The notes below the pieces were generated by a model. The model was given only the letters and a program-made list of their open reading frames with translations. It had not been told where the DNA came from and searched no databases. The position numbers were made by a program, and so were the translations under genes. 17,355 bases of DNA from JBARCX01 sp049794535 (lineage in GTDB: Bacteria > Pseudomonadota > Gammaproteobacteria > Xanthomonadales > Rhodanobacteraceae), in assembly GCA_049794535.1 (NCBI GenBank), contig JBARCX010000107.1, forward strand, positions 1 to 17,355, given 5' to 3'. Below are positions 7,750-15,525 of this stretch, in pieces. Within the stretch, counting starts at the first letter, position 1. The number at the start of each line of letters is the position of its first letter.

Positions 7750-9057
7750 ATGTTTGGCTATTACCTCGATTTGGCTTTGCGCAGCCTCAGGCACAACAAG
7801 CGCTTGACGACGTTGATGGTGCTGGCGATCGGGCTCGGTATCGGCGCGAGCATGACGATGATCACCGTGCTGCACGTGATGTCTTCCGATCCGTTGCCGG
7901 GGCGCAGCGCGCAGCTTTATTACCCGCATATCGATCCGTTGCCGCTGGATTTCCAGCAGAGCGACTATGGTCCGGATCCGAGCGTGAATTTTACTTGGCC
8001 TGATGCGATGGCTTTGCTGGCGGCACATCGCGCGGAACGACAAGCGGTGATGGCGGGTGGATCATTGCTGGTGCGGCCTGCGCAAGCTGGATCGCGACCG
8101 TTTCATAGCACAGGCCGTTATGCCACCAGTGATTTTTTCGCGATGTTTGGCGTGCCGTTTCGACAAGGCAATGGCTGGTCGTCGGCAGATGAGGATGCGC
8201 GGGCAAGGGTGGTGGTTTTGAATGAGGCGCTCAGCCGTAAATTGTTCGGTACGACGGATAGCGTTGGTCGCATGGCGCGGCTAGGTGATACGGACTTACG
8301 AGTTATCGGCGTCACTGCCGATTGGCAGCCACAGCCGATGTTCTATGCGGATGCATCGGAGAAAGCATTCGGCGATTTCGATCAATTTTTCCTTCCCCTG
8401 CAAACGGCCGTGGATTTGAAGTTCGATACCGACGGCAATCAGTCGAGCTGGGCGTCGTTCAGTGGCGATATGAAGAGCCCTGTGATGACCTGGCTACAGG
8501 TATGGGTGCAGCTGAAAGATCCCGCGCAGGGGGCTGCTTATCACCAATTCCTGGTGGATTACTCGGCGCAGCAGAAATCACTGGGCCGCTTCCAGCGACC
8601 ACCGGACAACGCCGCGCTGTACGGTCTGATGCCATGGCTGGATCACGAGAATCTTATACCCGCTGATGTGCGCCTGCAGTTATGGCTGGCGCTTGGTTTC
8701 CTACTCGTGTGCATGACCAATATCGTGGCGCTTCTGCTGGCGAAATTTCTGCGTCGCAGCGGCGAGATCAGTGTACGGCGTGCGCTGGGTGCGCGCCGCA
8801 GCGACATCTTCATGCAGCTTGGTATCGAGTCGGCGTTGATCGGCCTGGCCGGAGGCGGATTGGGTTTGATCCTCGCGCAGATCGGGCTGTGGAGTATCCG
8901 TCGCCGCCCCGATGACTATGCGCATCTGGCGCAGATGGATATTCCGATGTTGCTCGGTACGTTCGCGTTGGCAGTGCTAGCCAGTGTGTTGGCGGGGCTG
9001 TTGCCGGCATGGCGTGCATGCCGTGTGCCACCAGCACTGCAATTGAAGACGCTCTAA
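7750..9057 (+). CDS. A4: A-type permease lacking the periplasmic Cys pair
   Basis: This 435-residue permease is closest to A5 (shared MTMITVLHVMS and DPLPGRS near TM1; shared loss of Gly in the coupling motif, EISVRRALGA from Glu339). It is the only A protein without the periplasmic cysteine pair: the aligned positions are Ser233 (AGC, 8446-8448) and Met246 (ATG, 8485-8487), within an otherwise alignable block that ends TWLQVWVQL. TM2 keeps the family cysteine in CMTN. AAGGAG at 7734-7739 is the ribosome-binding site, 10 bases before the ATG. The stop TAA is fused with GGAG for B4. The open frame is intact, so the cysteine loss does not look like decay. Confidence 0.95.
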   Translation: MFGYYLDLALRSLRHNKRLTTLMVLAIGLGIGASMTMITVLHVMSSDPLPGRSAQLYYPHIDPLPLDFQQSDYGPDPSVNFTWPDAMALLAAHRAERQAVMAGGSLLVRPAQAGSRPFHSTGRYATSDFFAMFGVPFRQGNGWSSADEDARARVVVLNEALSRKLFGTTDSVGRMARLGDTDLRVIGVTADWQPQPMFYADASEKAFGDFDQFFLPLQTAVDLKFDTDGNQSSWASFSGDMKSPVMTWLQVWVQLKDPAQGAAYHQFLVDYSAQQKSLGRFQRPPDNAALYGLMPWLDHENLIPADVRLQLWLALGFLLVCMTNIVALLLAKFLRRSGEISVRRALGARRSDIFMQLGIESALIGLAGGGLGLILAQIGLWSIRRRPDDYAHLAQMDIPMLLGTFALAVLASVLAGLLPAWRACRVPPALQLKTL

Positions 9058-9061
9058 GGAG
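9055..9061 (+). promoter_or_regulatory. Stop-fused ribosome-binding site of B4 (TAAGGAG)
   Basis: The A4 stop TAA runs directly into GGAG, giving a strong Shine-Dalgarno sequence 6 bases before ATG 9068. It replaces the TGAGGTGA version found in units 2, 3 and 5. Confidence 0.8.
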
Positions 9062-9067
9062 AATGCG

Positions 9068-10303
9068 ATGGAACTGCAACCAATTCTGGCCACCCTGCGT
9101 CATCACAAACTCACCGCCATCTTGTTGATGATGCAGGTGGCCTTCACCTGCGCCATTGTTTGCAATGTCGTGTTCATGATCGCCAACAGGGTGGAGCAAG
9201 TCACCTTGAGTAGTGGTGTCGATGAAGCCGGTCTGTCGATACTTGATAGCGAGATGGTGGACAAGCACGACAATGCGCAGGCGCGTCAGGCATCCGACCT
9301 GGCTGGGTTGCGCAGCATTCCGGGCGTCATAGCGGCGGTGGCGGTGGATACGTTGCCGCTGGGGCGGGACGAGTCATCCTATGGCACCTGCGGTAGCGCC
9401 GAGGATTTTGCCAAGGCGATGGCTGCTCGGTCGTTGATGCGCGCCGGCTTGTGTGTGGAGCCGGCGGTTTATGGAGGTACACCCGGCGAACTCGGCACTC
9501 TTGGTCTGCATTTGATTGCCGGGCGTGATTTTCGGGCGGATGAATATGTGGCTGGTTCGTCGGTGCCTTCGGCGATTATCAGCCGCACATTGGCGGAGCA
9601 TTTTTATCCCGGTAAGAGTGCGTTGGGCCAAAGCATTTACGCGGGCGGGAACAGACCCATTCGTGTCGTTGGTGTCGTCGATACATTACTGCGGCCACGA
9701 TTGCGCGGAGCGGATGTGAACCAATACGCGATGCTGTTCCCTATGCTGCCGAATGATGGAGGAGCCACGTATCTGCTACGCAGCGCACCGCAGGATCGCG
9801 ATCGCGTACTGAAAGAAGCAGCGGCAAAACTGATGCAGTTGGATCCCGATCGGATCATTCCACCCAGTCGCATGCGTACCTACACGCAGATGCGCGATCA
9901 ATACTTTCAGCGCGATACGACCATGATCGGCCTGTTGCTGGCTTCTGCACTTGGCTTGCTATTCGTCACTTCGTTGGGCATTACCGGGCTTGCCAATTTC
10001 TGGGTGCAGCAGCGTCGTCGCATCATTGGCATCCGTCGTGCCATCGGTGCTACGCGAGGCGACATCCTGCGCTACTTCCACACCGAGAACTTCCTGATCG
10101 TTACGGGTGGCATCATGTTGGGAATGCTGCTGGCGTTTGCGTTGAACCTTGTGTTGATGAAGCACTACGAGTTGCCGCGCTTGCCGATGTTCTATCTACC
10201 CATCGGTGCGCTGGTGCTGTGGGTACTCGGTCAACTTGCGGTACTTGGCCCGGCATTGCGCGCCGCCGCCGTACCGCCGGTGGTGGCGACAAGGTCCGTG
10301 TGA
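9068..10303 (+). CDS. B4: B-type permease with a unique Cys-bearing insertion
   Basis: This 411-residue protein is closest to B5 (TM1 with TCAIVCNV, and LANFWVQQR before the coupling motif IIGIRRAIGA from Ile319). Between the RD of LPLGRD and the conserved GGTPGEL block it carries a segment 13 residues longer than in B5, with two cysteines, Cys108 and Cys129, found in no other B copy; it lies in the periplasmic domain and contains a short Ala/Met/Arg-rich, probably helical stretch. The variable loop after AGRDF..DEY is the shortest of the seven. The partner A4 has lost its own periplasmic Cys pair. The C-terminus is PPVVATRSV. A 31-nt spacer separates it from A5. Confidence 0.95.
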   Translation: MELQPILATLRHHKLTAILLMMQVAFTCAIVCNVVFMIANRVEQVTLSSGVDEAGLSILDSEMVDKHDNAQARQASDLAGLRSIPGVIAAVAVDTLPLGRDESSYGTCGSAEDFAKAMAARSLMRAGLCVEPAVYGGTPGELGTLGLHLIAGRDFRADEYVAGSSVPSAIISRTLAEHFYPGKSALGQSIYAGGNRPIRVVGVVDTLLRPRLRGADVNQYAMLFPMLPNDGGATYLLRSAPQDRDRVLKEAAAKLMQLDPDRIIPPSRMRTYTQMRDQYFQRDTTMIGLLLASALGLLFVTSLGITGLANFWVQQRRRIIGIRRAIGATRGDILRYFHTENFLIVTGGIMLGMLLAFALNLVLMKHYELPRLPMFYLPIGALVLWVLGQLAVLGPALRAAAVPPVVATRSV

Positions 10304-10334
10304 CGATATGAACGCATTGAAGGGGCACTGAAGC

Positions 10335-11639
10335 ATGTTTGGCTATTACCTGGATCTAGCTTTGCGCAGCCTGGGGCGTAACAGGGTGCTCACCGGGCTC
10401 ATGGTGCTGGCGATCGGTCTAGGTATCGGCGCCAGCATGACCATGATCACCGTATTGCATGTGATGTCCGGCGATCCGTTGCCGGGGCGCAGTGGAATGT
10501 TGTTCTATCCGCGTATCGATGCGCGCCCATTAAGTTCGAAGGACGATAAGAGCGGGCTCGATCCCAGCGCGAATCTGAGCTGGCTCGATGCCATGAATTT
10601 GCTGCGTGCCCATCGCGCGGAGCGGCAGGCGGCGATGGCGAGCGGTAATGTGATTATTCGTCCGGCGCAGGCGGATCTACAGCCTTTCTTTCAGTCCGGC
10701 CATTACGTGACGTCGGATTTCTTCCCGATGTTCGGCGTGCCGTTTCATGCCGGTGCCGGCTGGTCGAAGGAGCAGGACGAGCAACGCGAACGGGTGGTCG
10801 TGCTCAATGGTGACCTGGCTCGCAAACTGTTTGGTGATGCATCCGCGATCGGTAAAACCGTGCGTCTGAAGGACACGGATTTTCGCGTGATCGGTGTGCT
10901 GAATGATTGGTATCCGCAGCCGACGTTCTACAGTGACGCGAGTGGTCGCTCATTCGGCAAGAGCGATGAGTTCTTCCTGCCGCTGACGACGGCGATGGAT
11001 CTGAACTTTGGCAGCGATGGCGGTATGACATGCTGGGGTTCGGGTGGGGATCAGCGAACTAGCGAATATTGCATCTGGCTGCAGTTCTGGGTGCAACTCA
11101 GCAGTCCGGCGGCGGTGAACGCCTATCAGCAATTTCTCAACGACTACTGGCGACAGCAGCAAGCGCATGGCCGTCTGCCGCGGCCTGCGGATGCCAGGCT
11201 CTATGGGCTGATGGCCTGGCTCAGCCACATGCGATTGATACCGGACGATATACGGATGCAGTTGTGGCTGGCGCTCGGCTTCCTCGGTGTATGCATGGTC
11301 AACATCGTGGGGTTGCTGCTGGCCAAGTTCATGCGGCGTAGCGGCGAGGTGAGTGTGCGGCGGGCATTGGGTGCGCGGCGGCGAGACATTTTTTTGCAGT
11401 TCGGTGTCGAGTCGGCGGTTATTGGCGTAGCCGGGGGCCTACTCGGTCTGGGGCTGGCCCAGTTCGGCCTGTGGAGCGTGCGTCAGCGACCGGACGATTA
11501 CGCACAGTTGGCGCAGATGGATGCCACCATGTTGCTCGGCACGTTTGTGTTGGCGGTGGTCGCCAGCGTGTTTGCCGGCATGTTGCCGGCCTGGCGCGCG
11601 TGCCACATTACGCCCGCCCTGCAACTCAAGACGCAATGA
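10335..11639 (+). CDS. A5: MacB/FtsX-like ABC transporter permease, A type
   Basis: This 434-residue protein is most similar to A4 but retains the periplasmic cysteines, Cys233 and Cys246 (one residue closer together than in A1-A3). TM2 has CMVN after FLGV. The coupling motif is EVSVRRALGA from Glu338, sharing with A4 the Ser in place of Gly. The ribosome-binding site is AAGGGG at 10320-10325, 9 bases before ATG 10335. The stop TGA (11637-11639) is fused with AGGTGA of B5. The N-terminus MFGYYLDLALRSL is nearly identical to A4, supporting the start. Confidence 0.95.
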   Translation: MFGYYLDLALRSLGRNRVLTGLMVLAIGLGIGASMTMITVLHVMSGDPLPGRSGMLFYPRIDARPLSSKDDKSGLDPSANLSWLDAMNLLRAHRAERQAAMASGNVIIRPAQADLQPFFQSGHYVTSDFFPMFGVPFHAGAGWSKEQDEQRERVVVLNGDLARKLFGDASAIGKTVRLKDTDFRVIGVLNDWYPQPTFYSDASGRSFGKSDEFFLPLTTAMDLNFGSDGGMTCWGSGGDQRTSEYCIWLQFWVQLSSPAAVNAYQQFLNDYWRQQQAHGRLPRPADARLYGLMAWLSHMRLIPDDIRMQLWLALGFLGVCMVNIVGLLLAKFMRRSGEVSVRRALGARRRDIFLQFGVESAVIGVAGGLLGLGLAQFGLWSVRQRPDDYAQLAQMDATMLLGTFVLAVVASVFAGMLPAWRACHITPALQLKTQ

Positions 11640-11644
11640 GGTGA
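11637..11644 (+). promoter_or_regulatory. Stop-fused ribosome-binding site of B5
   Basis: TGAGGTGA overlaps the A5 stop; ATG 11650 follows 5 bases after the site. The same element as in units 2 and 3, kept despite divergence of the flanking sequence. Confidence 0.8.
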
Positions 11645-11649
11645 CGACC

Positions 11650-12867
11650 ATGCCGTTACGACCTATTTTCTCCAGCCTGGCCCGCCACAAACTCACTGTG
11701 TTCTTACTGGTGCTGCAAGTCACTTTCACCTGCGCCATTGTTTGCAACGTGATCTTCATGATCACCATACGCACGACACAGATGCGTTTGCCCAGCGGTG
11801 TGGCCGAGAACGAATTAGTGTTGATCGACTCCGTAGGCATCGACGCAACCGAAAATCCACAAGCCAGGCACGAGGCGGACCTTGCGGCATTGCGCGGTAT
11901 TGCCGGCGTGACATCGGCTGCAGCCGTCGATTCGTTGCCATTGAATCGCGACAATTGGACTAACGGCATTACGACCGTTCCAGATGCCGATACCCATGTC
12001 GGGGCCAGTGCCTATAACGGAACACCTGGCGAACTGGCGACACTTGGTCTGGCATTGGTGGAGGGACGCGATTTCCACGTCGACGAATATATTCCAGAAG
12101 ATGTGGCGAACGGCTACAAAGGTATCGATAGCGTACCTGCCACCATCGTGACGCGTGCCCTGGCCGAAAAACTTTTCCCTGGTCAGTCGGCTCTGGGCAA
12201 GAATATCTACGCCAGCGGGAATCACCCCACGCGTATTGTCGGGGTGGTTGATCATATGTTGCGCCCTTCATTGGCTGATGCCACCACCAGTGGTTACGCC
12301 ATGCTTTTTCCCATGCTCCCCGACGATAGCGAGGTTCTCTACGTGCTACGCACAGCTCCGCAGGATCGTGAGCGGGTAATGACAGATGCCATGGCTGTGC
12401 TGAAAAAGCTCAGCGGTAATCGCATTCTCAAGAAGCCTATGACATTTACCCAATTGCGGGACAGCTATTTTCGGCGCGACCGAACCATGATTGGTCTGCT
12501 GCTGGCATCTGGGCTGGGCTTGTTGTTCGTGACCGCATTAGGTATCGCTGGTCTCGCGAATTTCTGGGTGCAGCAACGGAGTCGAAGCATCGGCATCCGC
12601 CGTGCCATCGGCGCCACGCGTGGCGATATCTTGCGCTATTTCCAGGCCGAGAACTTTTTGATTGTCACGGGTGGCATTGGGCTAGGCATGCTGTTGGCTT
12701 ACGTATTGAATCTTGTATTGATGAGTCATTACGAGTTGCCCCGGTTACCGCTTTACTACTTACCCGTGGGGGCGATGGTGCTGTGGTTGCTTGGTCAACT
12801 CGCCGTGCTTGGCCCTGCATTACGCGCTGCGGCTGTGCCGCCGGTAGTCGCGACGCGATCCGTTTAA
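11650..12867 (+). CDS. B5: MacB/FtsX-like ABC transporter permease, B type
   Basis: This 405-residue permease has TM1 with TCAIVCNV and coupling motif SIGIRRAIGA from Ser313, preceded by QQRSR instead of the usual QQRRR. The open frame extends upstream to 11521 inside A5, but the B-family N-terminus (MPLRPIF, compare MELQPIL of B4) and the AGGTGA site place the start at 11650. The loop after EGRDF..DEY is longer than in B4. No periplasmic cysteines are present. Its last 60 bases resemble B6 more than its sister B4: 12811-12845 is identical over 35 bases to 15438-15472. A 48-nt spacer, the longest between units, follows. Confidence 0.95.
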   Translation: MPLRPIFSSLARHKLTVFLLVLQVTFTCAIVCNVIFMITIRTTQMRLPSGVAENELVLIDSVGIDATENPQARHEADLAALRGIAGVTSAAAVDSLPLNRDNWTNGITTVPDADTHVGASAYNGTPGELATLGLALVEGRDFHVDEYIPEDVANGYKGIDSVPATIVTRALAEKLFPGQSALGKNIYASGNHPTRIVGVVDHMLRPSLADATTSGYAMLFPMLPDDSEVLYVLRTAPQDRERVMTDAMAVLKKLSGNRILKKPMTFTQLRDSYFRRDRTMIGLLLASGLGLLFVTALGIAGLANFWVQQRSRSIGIRRAIGATRGDILRYFQAENFLIVTGGIGLGMLLAYVLNLVLMSHYELPRLPLYYLPVGAMVLWLLGQLAVLGPALRAAAVPPVVATRSV

Positions 12868-12915
12868 ACGCGATCTGCTCGAAACGGACGCCTTAAGACA
12901 TCCAAGGAAATCGGT

Positions 12916-14238
12916 ATGTTTGGTTATAACTTCGAATTAGCGCTGCGTGGATTGAGAAAGCACCCGCGAACTACCGCATTGGTAGTGCTGACGATGGCAT
13001 TGGGTTTGGCGTCAGCCATGACCACGCTGACGCTGTTGCACATGCTTTCGGCCGATCCATTGCCGGGCGTGAGCCAGCACCTCTATATGGGATGGGTGGA
13101 TTCACGACAGGCTTTGAAAAGTGGCGAGACGGATGGCGGCGAAAATGCGTCTGTTCCTTCTGGACTGAAGTTGACAGATGCGCAGGCGCTGTTGGCAGCG
13201 AGGCGAGCAACGCGTCAGGTGATTTTGACGGAAACTTTTCAAGACGTACAAAACGAGGATGGAACGAAAAGCAGGGCGGGCCGGCTTGGTTTGGCGGCGA
13301 CCAGCGATTTGTTTCCGATCTTCGGCATTCCGCTGCGCTACGGTCGTTACTGGTCGGCACAGGAGGATGTATCGCATGCACGGGTGGTGGTGATCAACGA
13401 AGACCTCAGCCAGAAACTGTTCAGCACGGATAACGGCGTTGGACATAGCGTGCTTTTGGGCGGCAAGAGTTTTCGGGTGATTGGCGTGAGTGCCCAGTGG
13501 TTGCCGCAACCCCACTTCTATGGGCTGGATCTTTTTAATTATGGTGACGGAACGGAGAGTCTGTTTTTACCGGTGACAGCGCTGCTCGATGCAGGCTTGG
13601 GACCATTTTTACCTGGCGAATGTGATCGGGATGCGGTGATCACCTTCGGCAAGGTTGATGTGCAGCACTGTCGTTGGCTGTCGCTGTGGGCGCAGTTGGA
13701 CACGCCTAAACAGGTGGCTTCCTATCGTCAGTTCCTGTTTGATTACGCCAGTGAGCAGAAAGCGGTCGGGCGTTTCGAGCGTGCGCCGAAGGTGGAGCTT
13801 TACAGCGTGCCTGCATGGCTGACGCGCAATCATGTGGTGCCGGATAACGTGCGTCTTAATACGTGGCTGGCGGGAGGTTTTCTGCTGCTGTGCATGGTCA
13901 ATGTGGCGGGGTTACTCGCGGCGCGCTTTTTGCGTCGGTCCGCCGAGATTGGTGTAAGGCGTGCCCTGGGAGCGCCGCGTCAGGCGATTTTTGCGCAATG
14001 TGTATGGGAGGCTGGTTTGGCTGGAGTGTTGGGCGGCGTACTCGCGTTGCCGTTGACTCTGTTCGGATTATGGGTCGTGCGCCGTCAGCAGCAGGGTTAT
14101 ACCGATCTAGCACATCTTGATGCGCTGACTTTCGGCAGCCTGTTTATGCTGGCGCTGATGGTGGGACTGGTCGTCGGCATTCTTCCAGCGTGGCGTGCAT
14201 GCTGTGTGCAGCCAGGGCTGCAGGTCAAGAGCGCATAA
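12916..14238 (+). CDS. A6: MacB/FtsX-like ABC transporter permease, A type
   Basis: This 440-residue protein belongs with A7 in the most distinct A subgroup: the N-terminus reads MFGYNFELALRGLRKHP rather than MFxYYLxLALRSLxRN, and WVD replaces PQID/PHID after TM1. Periplasmic Cys236 and Cys252 are 16 residues apart, against 13-14 in A1-A3 and A5. TM2 has CMVN followed by VAGLLAARFL; the coupling motif is EIGVRRALGA from Glu344. TM3 contains VLALPLTLFGLW, where other A proteins have LGL..A..GLW. The ribosome-binding site is AAGGAA at 12904-12909, 6 bases before ATG. The stop TAA is fused with GGAG for B6. Confidence 0.95.
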   Translation: MFGYNFELALRGLRKHPRTTALVVLTMALGLASAMTTLTLLHMLSADPLPGVSQHLYMGWVDSRQALKSGETDGGENASVPSGLKLTDAQALLAARRATRQVILTETFQDVQNEDGTKSRAGRLGLAATSDLFPIFGIPLRYGRYWSAQEDVSHARVVVINEDLSQKLFSTDNGVGHSVLLGGKSFRVIGVSAQWLPQPHFYGLDLFNYGDGTESLFLPVTALLDAGLGPFLPGECDRDAVITFGKVDVQHCRWLSLWAQLDTPKQVASYRQFLFDYASEQKAVGRFERAPKVELYSVPAWLTRNHVVPDNVRLNTWLAGGFLLLCMVNVAGLLAARFLRRSAEIGVRRALGAPRQAIFAQCVWEAGLAGVLGGVLALPLTLFGLWVVRRQQQGYTDLAHLDALTFGSLFMLALMVGLVVGILPAWRACCVQPGLQVKSA

Positions 14239-14242
14239 GGAG
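14236..14242 (+). promoter_or_regulatory. Stop-fused ribosome-binding site of B6 (TAAGGAG)
   Basis: The A6 stop TAA continues into GGAG, 7 bases ahead of the GTG at 14250, and thereby supports a GTG start for B6 rather than the upstream in-frame ATG at 14190. Confidence 0.75.
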
Positions 14243-14249
14243 TCTTGCC

Positions 14250-15494
14250 GTGTCGATACGTCATATCGTGTCTAGCTTGCGTCGCAATCGGTTGATGCCG
14301 TTGCTGGTGATTTTGCAGGTAGCGATTGCCTGCGCCATTTTGTGCAACGCGTTTTTTCTGCTCTATCAGCGCTTGACGCCGATGCTTGTGCCGGCTGGCG
14401 TCGCGCCGGGGCAGGTGATCGAAGTTGACCAGATTACCGCCAATGGCCGCTTCTGGAGTCGCGGGGAAATACAGAGTGCCGCGCTAGCCTTGCAAGCCAT
14501 TCCTGGCGTGCTGCATGCGACTCCGGCGATGGGTATACCCATGTCTTCTTCCATGCGCATGACGGCGATGCTGGAAAATAAGGATGGGGTGACGGTTGCG
14601 GTCGATGGCTATCTCGGTGAGGGCTTGATCGATGCGCTCGGGTTGGATCTGGTGGCTGGGCGCGATTTTCTTCCTGGCGAATATCACGATGCCGGCATGG
14701 GTGTCGATGCTGGAAAGCAGCACGGAACACAGCATCCGATCATCATCACGCAAGCATTGGCTGACAAACTGTTTCCTGACGGCAACGCGTTGGGCAAGCG
14801 CCTGAAAGATCCGGGTTCAACGGGTGGGGACGAGCGTCTGGTGATCGGTGTGGTGCGTCATCTGATGCGTTATCAGCTGAGCGATGCGTTAGATGGCAAG
14901 GCAGAGTATTCCATACTGGTTCCTGGACGCATCGCTGGTGCGTCGATACTCAGTTTCGTCGTGCGTACCGATGCCGATCGGCGCGACCAAGTGCTAAAGG
15001 CGATTCCCACCGTACTCAAGGCGCAGTTGGGCCACGATTTGATGCCAGGCATCGACATGACTGCCACTACGTTTGAGTCATTGCGCGACGATGCTTTCAG
15101 CAGCTGGCGTGCTGCGGTGTGGCTCTTGGGCACGGTTTGCCTGGTCGTGGTGATCGTCACCGCGGTCGGCATCATGGGTCTTACCGGTTACTGGGTGCAG
15201 CAGCGCACGCGTCAGGTGGGTATTCGTCGCGCATTAGGTGCAGGGCGCGGCGATATTCTGCGTTACTTCCAACTCGAGAATCTGTTAATCGTCACCGTGG
15301 GCGTTATCGTCGGCATGCTGTTCGCGTATGGCATCAATCTCTATCTGATGAGTTACTACGAACTAGAGCGGTTGTCGTGGGTTTACCTTCCGATAGGTGC
15401 ATTGGTGTTGTGGGCATTGGGTCAGCTCGCGGTGCTCGGCCCTGCATTACGCGCTGCGGCTGTGCCGCCGGTGGTAGCGACAAGATCAGTATGA
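14250..15494 (+). CDS. B6: B-type permease with a GTG start
   Basis: This 414-residue protein has TM1 with ACAILCNA, coupling motif QVGIRRALGA from Gln322 and the C-terminus PPVVATRSV. The open frame reaches back to 14190 inside A6, but GTG 14250 gives an N-terminus (M)SIRHIV aligned with MSIRTMF of B7 and a well-placed TAAGGAG site; it is the only gene of the array that I assign a GTG start, which may lower its translation relative to A6. A His/Gly/Asp-rich variable loop follows AGRDFLPGEY. No periplasmic cysteines are present. Its closest relative is B7 (shared VDQ at the start of the periplasmic domain, AGRDFLP). A 31-nt spacer follows. Confidence 0.93.
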   Translation: MSIRHIVSSLRRNRLMPLLVILQVAIACAILCNAFFLLYQRLTPMLVPAGVAPGQVIEVDQITANGRFWSRGEIQSAALALQAIPGVLHATPAMGIPMSSSMRMTAMLENKDGVTVAVDGYLGEGLIDALGLDLVAGRDFLPGEYHDAGMGVDAGKQHGTQHPIIITQALADKLFPDGNALGKRLKDPGSTGGDERLVIGVVRHLMRYQLSDALDGKAEYSILVPGRIAGASILSFVVRTDADRRDQVLKAIPTVLKAQLGHDLMPGIDMTATTFESLRDDAFSSWRAAVWLLGTVCLVVVIVTAVGIMGLTGYWVQQRTRQVGIRRALGAGRGDILRYFQLENLLIVTVGVIVGMLFAYGINLYLMSYYELERLSWVYLPIGALVLWALGQLAVLGPALRAAAVPPVVATRSV

Positions 15495-15525
15495 GTGCAT
15501 GAATTCATCAAGGGGATACTGATAC

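Noticed and set aside
11521..11649. Upstream extension of B5 into A5
   Set aside because: It is not homologous to any B N-terminus; AGGTGA at 11639-11644 and the colinear MPLRPIF start support 11650.
12861..12870. Palindrome CGTTTAAACG over the B5 stop
   Set aside because: Ten bases, no poly-T tract or GC stem; it does not look like a terminator and may be chance.
14190..14249. Upstream ATG start for B6
   Set aside because: The added 20 residues are an out-of-frame reading of the A6 end; GTG 14250 with TAAGGAG matches the B7 N-terminus.
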